This document shows positions 49,501-56,415 of a stretch of DNA of 64,000 nt, piece after piece; positions within the stretch are counted from its first letter, which is position 1; the number at the start of each line of letters is the position of its first letter. Below the pieces are notes generated by a model, which was not told the DNA's origin, did no database searches, and saw nothing but the letters and a program-made list of their open reading frames with translations. This DNA comes from Cohnella algarum (GTDB lineage Bacteria; Bacillota; Bacilli; Paenibacillales; Paenibacillaceae). Both the position numbers and the translations under genes were made by a program. The DNA lies in the NCBI RefSeq assembly GCF_016937515.1, contig NZ_JAFHKM010000002.1, positions 858,501-922,500 of the forward strand. Reading direction: 5' to 3'.

Positions 49501-51188
49501 CCGTCCGTCCCCCGCGCGGCCGCGACTTCCCGCTCCGGCTCGTCTCCGTACCGGTACCGGACCGCGGCCGTCACCGCCGATCCGGCGTCGCCTCTGACCG
49601 TGAAGGCGACCGGAATGTCGGCGTTGTACGGCACAGATGCGACGGGAGAATGTTCGACCGCCAGCGGCCCCGAGGCGGTCAGCTTCACCGGATGGCTCAC
49701 GGTCAGATCGGCGATTTCCAGATCGACGTTATTCGAACGGAAGCCGATGCCGCCCGACGGATACCGGTTGTTCGAATCCGTTGCCGAAATCAGCCCGGTC
49801 CCGTTTACGTAGAGGGCAATCCGGTTCCCCCGCACCTCGATGCGGTAGTCGTTCCAGGCCGAAGCGTCGAACGTCGCGTTCACGTTGGCCGTCAGATTTT
49901 GCTGATAAACGGTGTTGTCCCAATAATGTATTTTCAGCAGGACGTCGTTCGTCCCTTCCGACGTTTGCGCCTCGACGGCGTAATAGTCGCCCTGGTCGTT
50001 CGCCCGGACGAAAAACTCGCCGCGGCCGTTCGCTTTGCGGGCGAATTTGGCCCGGAACTCGACGTCGTAATCCGTCCACGTCTCGGAGCCAGCCCCCGTC
50101 AAATAGTTGCGCGTATTGCCGGCGGTCGCTTTCATGACCCGCTCGTCCCCGTCGTCCGCGACGATCCACTCCTCGGGCGTTTTCGTCCAGTGCTCCGCGG
50201 TCCGGGCGGCATCCGCGAAATCGTCGGCATACCCGGTCGATTTCCGGCTCCCGGCCGCATCCGAGGCTTCGATATAATAGTTGAGCGTGTCCTCGTCCCC
50301 GGACGGGGGTGCGGGAAGGCGTACGGAATGCGAGTCTCCGCTGCCCTTCGACATTGAAGCGCTTTCAAAATTGCGCTCCTCATCGGCATGTCCGTACCGA
50401 TAATACACGGTCGCCGTTACGCTTGCAGGCCCGACGATATCCGCGGAAATGTCGATCCCTTGCCCGGCGTCGGCCTCCGTAATCGGCGAGTGATGAATCT
50501 GCAATTCCTGAGCCGGCCCGCCCTCGCCCGAAACGGCGACCCGATCGATCTGCAGGCCGACGTTCTGCGAACGGAACCCGATCCCGCCCGACGGATAATG
50601 AGAATTCGGATCCGTCGCGGAAATAATCGGTTCCCCGTCCAGCCGAAGCGAAATCGTGCTTCCTTCCACCGTTACCGTATAATCGTGCCACTGCGTCGGA
50701 TCGTAAGCATGCGTCACGTTCGCGGTCAAATTCCCCTGGTAGACGGTGCCCGCCCAGCGGTGGATCTTGAACGTCGCGGCCGAAGCCCCGTCCTGCGTCA
50801 GCTGCGCCTCTACGGAGTAGAAATTGCCGCTGTCGTCGGCCCTGACGAAAAACTCCGCCCGGCCCGTGACGTTGGCGGCGAACCTGGCCCTGACGTTCAC
50901 TTCGTAATCGGTCCAGCCCGCGGCTTCCTCCAACCGGAGAAACGTTCGCGTGTTCGCGTGGAATCCGTGAAAAAAGCTGACCCCGTCTTCCGTCTTGACG
51001 TCCCACTGGCCCGGAACTTCCTTCCAGCGTTCCTGCGCGAGAGCCGGGCTGTCGAAATCATCCTCGAACCAGGTCTCCGAGGCCGCGGCCGCCGGCGCAG
51101 GCGACGCCCCCGGGAGCGGCAAACCGCCGAGGGCTGTGACGATCGCGAGCGCCCAGGCCGCGACCCGCATTGCCGTTTTTCGTCTCAT
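46491..51188 (-). CDS. Giant secreted glycoside hydrolase, GH-A clan (GH39-like), N-terminal part
   Basis: ATG at 51188 (MRRKTAMRVAAWALAIVTAL, signal peptide 1-36) with AAGGAGGAGAACAGG upstream. Two related concanavalin-like modules (about 38-220 and 322-500) share YYAVEAQ/FYSVEAQ and SGGIGFRS. Ig-like pieces come next, then a third concanavalin-like module (about 605-795). A TIM-barrel catalytic domain (about 915-1220) has the acid/base candidate Glu1035 in FETSNEPEL and the nucleophile candidate Glu1135 in FYLTEGGWPT. A helical region (about 1290-1450) and an Ig-like module follow. The frame ends prematurely at 46491. One added G in the run 46506-46510 joins it to the 44788 frame, giving about 2153 residues. 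Likely extracellular glycan hydrolase; exact GH family and substrate not determined. Confidence 0.85.
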   Translation of the reverse strand: MRRKTAMRVAAWALAIVTALGGLPLPGASPAPAAAASETWFEDDFDSPALAQERWKEVPGQWDVKTEDGVSFFHGFHANTRTFLRLEEAAGWTDYEVNVRARFAANVTGRAEFFVRADDSGNFYSVEAQLTQDGASAATFKIHRWAGTVYQGNLTANVTHAYDPTQWHDYTVTVEGSTISLRLDGEPIISATDPNSHYPSGGIGFRSQNVGLQIDRVAVSGEGGPAQELQIHHSPITEADAGQGIDISADIVGPASVTATVYYRYGHADEERNFESASMSKGSGDSHSVRLPAPPSGDEDTLNYYIEASDAAGSRKSTGYADDFADAARTAEHWTKTPEEWIVADDGDERVMKATAGNTRNYLTGAGSETWTDYDVEFRAKFARKANGRGEFFVRANDQGDYYAVEAQTSEGTNDVLLKIHYWDNTVYQQNLTANVNATFDASAWNDYRIEVRGNRIALYVNGTGLISATDSNNRYPSGGIGFRSNNVDLEIADLTVSHPVKLTASGPLAVEHSPVASVPYNADIPVAFTVRGDAGSAVTAAVRYRYGDEPEREVAAARGTDGIYRATIPGTNRSSAVGYHIAVRDEAGNAARYPASGDASVAVGAFEPYANDFESLAVGSVPAGWTVRGDAKIAALPEGGKALRLNGRVGTVYPSATLSNPAYGSIDNFILKFRAKYVRTSDEYYNVWRLRYRTQNDNNNYSMEWGTHNWRYFIMRKTDLGGNYYLGTYNEALDNRWVDYEIRASGITHELYIDGEKVIGVDDFDTLRMDKGYIQFGTVNGIELLIDSFEIVPLEPEHIYNVEPAGNYTGIYGPGEAPGLNVFVSGGAEAHTYKVAYKVRRADGERELVASGEREYELAAYGELNEELTFEPGIGDIGTYDVEVELYVDGVRSDASTKTMRMAVVREIPETPEIDADIESKFGFNTHYKENWRDDIMDAVRKTGARHHRSTLNIADSFTGQYGADGKPVFDFAKTDAYLNKIASFGLNSIPVFGVIEDTATAASYEGLRLLERFAYESANRYRGLIRTFETSNEPELFVDPYIPYEIVQQWKRLYLGTKKANPGSALIAGGHTSSVRSVLPRELELGAYNFADAFSWHPYVYNAMPDGAIESFVDDIGGMIDAYGGWKDFYLTEGGWPTAKGGYPNVSEEVQRDYIARAFLIYMTEPKVRAWEYYNFKNDGTDENYYEIFWGITDVDGRPKLAYGAVNNLMTTLAGAAYAGRLEVPDGKVRAYVFLKDGKPIIAAWRSVDHKDDPASNPATSQLAIDVGTDEVVVRSIEGRDRTVAATNGQAEVTVSGSPIFILNASADALYEAAIALQGDYREDAAGKIAKLETADNAAAVAELLGRLEGIGQRLETAMREPALADKAAGLEQGIGSLYGLMSDMASAIEAGQAERKQAFVVMEALYYYAEAAAQALIQAKSEQGAGAGAGSAVPDYAAAVAAARSALEARAGDDYVLPVGNAAVMRAERYGRLAENNRERGADAASYAYGLLAREFAAVALRMTAADAPVYVGAWLNVTPVKRNAEAGYASELAGTVANDTAESVSAAVRIVPPEGWGRRRR

Positions 51189-51221
51189 TCCTGTTCTCCT
51201 CCTTCGTTTTTTGAAATCGCC

Positions 51222-51264
51222 AAAAAAAGAATCCCCGTACGGCGGCAAAACCGGATGAGGATTC
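51222..51264 (-). terminator. Terminator between the permease gene and the giant hydrolase gene
   Basis: Stem GAATCCTC (51264-51257) with GGGGATTC (51236-51229), then TTTTTTT on the minus strand. It lies 21 bases past the permease stop and 34 before the hydrolase start. It should lower transcription of the large secreted enzymes relative to the transporter unless antiterminated; no separate promoter is evident between it and 51188. Confidence 0.7.
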
Positions 51265-51284
51265 GCAAGGCGCTTCGGGCGCGT

Positions 51285-52172
51285 TCACCCTTTCACAGAG
51301 GACAAATTGACTCCGCGAATAATGTATTTTTGCAAAAAGGCGAACATCAACAGCGGCGGAACCATCACCAGCGTCAAAATCGCGAATTTTACGTTGACCT
51401 GAATGTTGTTGGACTCGCCGGAAAGCACGTATTTGTAGACGGCGGTGGCGATCGGGTACTTATCCGGACTGGAAATGACGAGCCCCGCCCAAAACCATTC
51501 GTTCCACGCCGCCGTGAATCCGAAGATCAAAATCGTGGCGAGAATCGGATACGACAGCGGCAGCGCCATTTGCAGGAAGCAGCGCAGCTCGGAGGCCCCG
51601 TCCATTCGGGCCGCTTCGAACAGCTCCTTGTGTATGCCGTCGAAAAAGCTTTTGAGCAGCAAAATCCAGAAAGCGTTGGCGGCGGACGGCAGCCAGAACG
51701 CCCAATACGTATTCAGCAGTCCGAGCTCCTGCAGGTTCAAGTAGTTCGGAATCATGTACGTCGCCGACGGAATCATCAGCGTGCACATGAAAAACAGGGT
51801 GAACCCTTTGCGGAACGGGATGTGCAGGTGGGACAGGCTGAACGCGGCCAGGCCGATGCAGACGACCGCGACGAGCGTGCTGCCGGCATAAATGGCGAAC
51901 GTGTTCAGCATGTACCGGGACAGGTCGATAAATTGAAAGCCTTCTCCCAGGTTGCTCCACACCCACTCCTTCGGCCACAGCGTCGGAGGAAACGTATAGA
52001 TGTCCTCTCTCGTCTTGAAAGCGTTGAAGATCGTCACCAGGAACGGATAAATCATCGTCGCCGACAAGGCGGCAAGCAGCACGATCATGACCGAGTACCC
52101 GGCCCAAACCGTTTTCCGGCGAAAATCGAAGTGGGACAAAATGCCGCGTTCGCGCAGCGATTCCTTGTCCAT
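51285..52172 (-). CDS. Carbohydrate ABC transporter permease (MalG/AraQ type)
   Basis: 295 residues, six membrane segments. The EAA motif for ATPase docking is EAARMDGASELRCFLQMALP (about 185-204), and the C-terminus IIRGVNLSSVKG is typical of the CUT1 subfamily. ATG at 52172 overlaps the upstream permease stop (TAATG). No ATPase is encoded here; in Bacillales a shared MsmX-type ATPase usually serves such importers. Confidence 0.95.
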   Translation of the reverse strand: MDKESLRERGILSHFDFRRKTVWAGYSVMIVLLAALSATMIYPFLVTIFNAFKTREDIYTFPPTLWPKEWVWSNLGEGFQFIDLSRYMLNTFAIYAGSTLVAVVCIGLAAFSLSHLHIPFRKGFTLFFMCTLMIPSATYMIPNYLNLQELGLLNTYWAFWLPSAANAFWILLLKSFFDGIHKELFEAARMDGASELRCFLQMALPLSYPILATILIFGFTAAWNEWFWAGLVISSPDKYPIATAVYKYVLSGESNNIQVNVKFAILTLVMVPPLLMFAFLQKYIIRGVNLSSVKG

Positions 52173-53085
52173 TACGGTTCCGTCCCCTTTCTTTGCAGCG
52201 AGTACAGCACGATGGACAGCAGGGTCAGCGCCACGAACAGCATGACGCCCATGGCCGACGCCTCGCCGAACGCGAACGATTTGAAGGCATCGTTGACGAC
52301 GAGCAGCATATACGTCGTTGTCGCCTCATTCGGTCCGCCCCGGTCATAGCAAGCTGCGGCTCGTAGGACTGGCTGTTGGAAATGAGCTGCATGATGAGCA
52401 TCAGCACGAAAATCATCCGGATCGAGGGCAGCGTAATATAGCGAATGCGCTGAAAGACGCCCGCCCCGTCGATTTCCGCCGCCTCGTACAGGTCCTTCGG
52501 AATGCTCATGACCGCCGCCAGGTAGATCAGCGCGGTCGCGCCGAAATGGTGCCACGTGTTCATCAGCACGATCGAAAACATCGACATCGATTTGTCGGTG
52601 AGCCACATGACCGGATCCAGGCCGAAGACGGACAGGAAATTGTTGAGCGGACCGATCGGCTCGAACAGCCACTTCCAGACGCCGTACAGCGCGACGGCCG
52701 GCACGATATTGGGCAAATAGACGATGAGCCTGGCGGTCGACTTGAACCGTCTCAGCTCGGAGATGGCGATCGCCGCCACGGCCGGAACCCAATAGCCGAT
52801 GGCGAGCCCTAGAAAAATAAACCAGAGCGTATTGCGGATGGCGGTAAAAAAGCTGTCGTCGCGGATCATTTCGATATAGTTTTGAAGGCCGACGAACGTA
52901 TTGCCTTTGACGAAATTGATGTCATGCAGGCTGTAATAAATCCCCATGACGATCGGTTTCCACAAAAAGACGCAAAAGATTACGATTTCCGGAAGCAGAA
53001 AAACGAGTCCCCAGAAATAAAGCTTCGACTTGCTGCGGACCTTTCCTGCGGTCAGCGGCGGGCTTGCCGAATATGCCGATTTCAT
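52172..53085 (-). pseudogene. Carbohydrate ABC transporter permease (MalF/UgpA/LplB type), frameshifted
   Basis: ATG at 53085 (MKSAYSASPPLTAGKVRSKS) with GAAGGTGAAGC upstream. Six membrane segments; EAA motif EAAEIDGAGVFQRIRYITLP. The frame is sound to QLAMTG, then breaks at the CCCC run 52338-52341. The next frame resumes GGPNEATTTYMLLVVNDAF and ends LLSIVLYSLQRKGTEP at 52172. Adding one G on the coding strand gives the canonical TGGGPNEATTT, where the frame as given reads TGADRMRRQ. Repaired length about 304 residues. The importer needs this subunit, so a sequencing error is more likely than loss. Confidence 0.85.
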
Positions 53086-53114
53086 GCTTCACCTTCCTCG
53101 TTCGGGACGTTCCC

Positions 53115-53154
53115 GGAGGACGCCGAACGCCGCGCGCGGCTTCGGGCGTCCTCC
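53115..53154 (-). promoter_or_regulatory. Intercistronic stem-loop between binding protein and permease genes
   Basis: GC-rich hairpin with arms GGAGGACGCC (53115-53124) and GGCGTCCTCC (53145-53154), extendable inward, without a T-run on the coding strand. Such hairpins after binding-protein genes commonly protect the 3' end of the upstream mRNA and give more binding protein than permease. Confidence 0.6.
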
Positions 53155-53164
53155 GTCTTTGATG

Positions 53165-54610
53165 TTACAGCTCCACTTTATCCAGGAACTCGGATTGCAG
53201 CTCCTGCGCCCCCTCTTCCAGAAGCTTTTGCAAATCGGCTTTTTCGTTGCTGAAAATTTCCTGGATGACATTCGTCATGATCGCATAAAAATCCTGGGCA
53301 TGGAACGGCGGCTCCGGCTTCGCGTTGGCATTGTAAATTTCGAGGAACGCCGGATCGAATTCGTAGACGACGCCGGGATATTTGGCGTACAGCTCCTCCA
53401 TTTTGGCGGCGTACGCGGAATCCGGGCTGTAATACGGCATCAGATCGGGAATGTGCATCTGATTTTTCGCCTGGCGCTCCTGGATTTTCTTTTCCTCCGT
53501 TTCGATGCCGCTGTCCTTGAAATAGTCGTACGTGATGAACTTGAACGCCATTTCCTGCTGGGCTTCCGTCTGCTGCGGGTTGATGACGTAGAAGTTGCCC
53601 CCGGTAATGGCGTAATTGGGAGAGCCCTTCTCCATGCTCGGAAGCGGGTAGATTTTCGCGTCTTCCGGAGCGAAGCCGCCGTCGTTGATTCCCGTGTTCA
53701 GGGAATTGGAATGGAACACGATGCCCAGCCGTCCTTGCTTATACAGGTTCGACAAATCCGGATTTTCCAGATTCCAGTCGCCCGGCAGCACGTTATGCTC
53801 CCATCTGAGCTGACGATAAAGCTCCAGCACCTTGAGCGCGGCCGGGGAGTTCAGCGTCGTCGTCACTTTGCCGTCCTTCGTTTCCTCGACGAATTCGCCC
53901 GCCTGGTACAGGAAGTTCGTCATATTCCAGCCGGCCGAATTGCCTTTCGCCGCAACGGCGAAGCCGGCGATGCCTTTGGCCGGGTCGTTCACGGCTTTGG
54001 CCGCCGCGATCAAATCGTCCCAGGTCCAGTCGTAGCCCGGCAGCTCCACGCCCTTTTCGCGGAACAGCTTCGCATTGAGGCCGACCGTCATGACGTAGCC
54101 GCCCTGCGGGAACGCGTAATACTTGCCGTCCACGTTGAAAATGTCGAGCAGCTTCTGGTTCAACTGATCCTTGAACTCGTATTGGTCGAAAAATTTCGTC
54201 AGGTCGGCCGCATAGCCGTTGTCGGTCAAAATTTTCGCTTCGGTGGCATACGTGTTGTAGTAGGACGGAGCTTCCCCGGCCGCGAGCTTGACGCCGAGCG
54301 TCGCCGCCCCGCCGTCGCTATAATGCCAATCGCTTTTCAATATTTCGACGTGCGGATATTCTTCCTGGAACCGCTTGATCCGATCGTCCATCGCCGCCCG
54401 CTCCACTTCCTGGTCCGGCTTCGGATACTGGATCGTAATCGTGACTTTCTCGGGCGCGGCGCCGCCCGTGGATTCCGCCCCCGCATTCGACGGGGACGGG
54501 GACGCCGAGCCGGTCGCCGCTCCGTTCGTCGCCCCGTTTTCCCCGCCGCATCCGGCCAGAAAAACCGTGAAGACGAGGGCGCTTGCCAACATGTTACGCA
54601 AACCCTTCAT
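53165..54610 (-). CDS. Extracellular solute-binding lipoprotein of the sugar ABC importer
   Basis: 481 residues. Lipobox VFLAGC (Cys20), a Gly/Asn/Ser linker, then a type 1 sugar-binding fold with QYPKPDQEVERAAMDDRIKR, GEAPSYYNTYATEAK and a C-terminal DFYAIMTNVIQEIFSNEKAD. ATG at 54610; the AAAGGGG site is about 12 bases upstream. First gene immediately before the two permeases. Substrate likely an oligosaccharide released by the large secreted enzymes downstream. Confidence 0.93.
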   Translation of the reverse strand: MKGLRNMLASALVFTVFLAGCGGENGATNGAATGSASPSPSNAGAESTGGAAPEKVTITIQYPKPDQEVERAAMDDRIKRFQEEYPHVEILKSDWHYSDGGAATLGVKLAAGEAPSYYNTYATEAKILTDNGYAADLTKFFDQYEFKDQLNQKLLDIFNVDGKYYAFPQGGYVMTVGLNAKLFREKGVELPGYDWTWDDLIAAAKAVNDPAKGIAGFAVAAKGNSAGWNMTNFLYQAGEFVEETKDGKVTTTLNSPAALKVLELYRQLRWEHNVLPGDWNLENPDLSNLYKQGRLGIVFHSNSLNTGINDGGFAPEDAKIYPLPSMEKGSPNYAITGGNFYVINPQQTEAQQEMAFKFITYDYFKDSGIETEEKKIQERQAKNQMHIPDLMPYYSPDSAYAAKMEELYAKYPGVVYEFDPAFLEIYNANAKPEPPFHAQDFYAIMTNVIQEIFSNEKADLQKLLEEGAQELQSEFLDKVEL

Positions 54611-54654
54611 GTGCCGATTTTGCCCCTTTCAACTCTGTTTTTGGTTTCAGGGCA

Positions 54655-54682
54655 AGTATAAAGGGGACGAGCGCCGCTTGAA
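54655..54682 (-). promoter_or_regulatory. Weak candidate promoter for the 53165 lipoprotein
   Basis: Minus strand -10 TATACT (54660-54655) with a poor -35 TTCAAG (54682-54677) at 16 bases. The -10 is good; the -35 suggests an activated promoter, for which the AraC-type regulator nearby is a candidate. Confidence 0.35.
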
Positions 54683-54707
54683 TTCGGATTTTTTGGGGTT
54701 CGCCTTT

Positions 54708-56249
54708 CTATTTTTTGTCCGTTTGCAAAAAGCCGCCTTTTTGCAGGTCGAGAAGGATGGCTTCGCGGACCCGGCCGCCGCCGTATTCCCCGTCATGGGC
54801 GCGGACGTAAGCCTCCCAGCCGGCATCGTCCAGCGAGGCGTTGCCGTAAATGAATCTGGCCGCCATCTGTTCGCGGTAGCTTTTCAGCCGGTCGATCAGC
54901 TCCGAGCGTTCCATCGCGTAGCCCAGCCCGTAGACGGAGCCTCTTTTGCCGCCGCCTTCGATCATGCTTTTGACGGTCTCGAATTCCTCCGGCTCCGAAT
55001 GGAACGCTTTCATGACGTCCAGGTCGGACAGAAATTTGCTTCGGTCTCCGATCAGGTTGTAAACCTCGAGGTAGTCGTTTTGTCTGCCTTGCAGCATTCG
55101 GATTTCGCCCCGCTCCTTGACGTGGTTCGTGCCCTCCGCCCCATACAGAAGAAGCCGTTTCCCTTCTTCCCCGTTCATCCAATCGACGAGCTCCACGATT
55201 TTGCGCACTTTCTCCGGCGATTTGGCCGCCTTCGTCGTGATGCCGATCGTCGTGCCGACGCCGACGAGCGGCCAATGGTAACCGGCGCCCGCCGGACCTT
55301 CCAGCGGCGGCAAATACGCGATTTCGGCATCCGGGTCGTTCGTCCGAAGCTGCCGGATGACGTCCGCGGGATACCCGGTAGAATGGAAAATGCCTACCTG
55401 TCCCTGCACGATTTTTTGGGTTTTGCGGTTGGAATCGTTGACGGCCATATCCGGGTCGAGCGCCCCCGCGGCCATCAAATCCCGCATGAACCGCAAATAC
55501 TCCCGGTACCCCGGAGACGTCCAGCCTCCCTTCAGTTCGCCGTCCGCCAAATATTCGTCCGGGGAAGCGAGGCCGGTGAACGCGGACAGCAGCTCCCAGA
55601 AATCCTGGCAGCTCATGCACCCGCCGGAGGTGAAGCCGTACGTGTCGTCCTTTCCGTTGCCGTCCGGGTCGCGCTTCGCGAATGCTTCGGCGACGGCCGC
55701 GAATTGTTCGACGGTTCGCGGCGGCTCAAGGCCCAGCTCGCGGAGCCAGTCGCTGCGGATGAACATCCCTTCGAGCATCGGCCCCATCCGGTTCGGAATG
55801 CCGTAGTAAAGCCCGCCGTCGTCGGAAATCGAGCGCAGCATATCCTCGGTTATATAAGATAAGTTCTCCGGCAGATTGCTTGCGTTCAGCACGTCGTTAA
55901 GCGGAACGATATACCCTTGCGAACGGGCGGTCCGGTAATCCATCATGTTGAAAAAATAGATGACGTCCGGCAGGTCGCCCGAAGCCGCCCGGGCCGCCAG
56001 CTTCGCCCTCCATTCCTGGGATCTGCCCGTGGAGAAGTCGTACTTCAGATCGATATTCAGCTCCTTGCGGATCGTCTCGAGAACGATATCGTCGTCCGGA
56101 TCGGGAAACCGCACGCTGGTCGGGTACCAGCGGTCGACCTCGATGACGACGGCCTTATCCGCCCCGTCTTCCCCGCCTCCGCAGCCCGCGAGCATGCCGA
56201 GCGCGACCGCCGCCGAAACCGTAAACAAAATGAGCCGTTTCAGCCTCAT
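54708..56249 (-). CDS. Second extracellular solute-binding lipoprotein (LplA/YtcQ type)
   Basis: 513 residues from ATG 56249 (MRLKRLILFTVSAAVALGML) with AAAGGGG upstream. Lipobox MLAGC (Cys about 22). Long Paenibacillus-type binding protein: GDLPDVIYFFNMMDYR, IRSDWLRELGLEPPRTVEQF, DPDGNGKDDTYGFT and PAGAGYHWPLVG. Such proteins commonly sit beside YesM/YesN-type sensors, here diverging at 56416. It may deliver a second sugar to the same permeases or assist sensing. No terminator is clear between it and the next binding-protein gene. Confidence 0.92.
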   Translation of the reverse strand: MRLKRLILFTVSAAVALGMLAGCGGGEDGADKAVVIEVDRWYPTSVRFPDPDDDIVLETIRKELNIDLKYDFSTGRSQEWRAKLAARAASGDLPDVIYFFNMMDYRTARSQGYIVPLNDVLNASNLPENLSYITEDMLRSISDDGGLYYGIPNRMGPMLEGMFIRSDWLRELGLEPPRTVEQFAAVAEAFAKRDPDGNGKDDTYGFTSGGCMSCQDFWELLSAFTGLASPDEYLADGELKGGWTSPGYREYLRFMRDLMAAGALDPDMAVNDSNRKTQKIVQGQVGIFHSTGYPADVIRQLRTNDPDAEIAYLPPLEGPAGAGYHWPLVGVGTTIGITTKAAKSPEKVRKIVELVDWMNGEEGKRLLLYGAEGTNHVKERGEIRMLQGRQNDYLEVYNLIGDRSKFLSDLDVMKAFHSEPEEFETVKSMIEGGGKRGSVYGLGYAMERSELIDRLKSYREQMAARFIYGNASLDDAGWEAYVRAHDGEYGGGRVREAILLDLQKGGFLQTDKK

Positions 56250-56415
56250 GGCGAAACCCCTTTCCGCTGCAACTCTCTTGATTCTGATATAATTGCTGCA
56301 AGATGTAATCCCCAAAAATCCAAAAACGAAAAAGGTTTATCCAAAAAATCCGAAGGCGGCCGGCGGCAGAGCCGCGTTACAATGATACAACTTCCCTGCG
56401 AGGAGCGTCCTCCCG

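Noticed and set aside
38707..51188. A classical cellulosome scaffoldin
   Set aside because: No protein carries several cohesins with a CBM3 scaffold; each has only one cohesin-like module. Only the modular pairing is reported.
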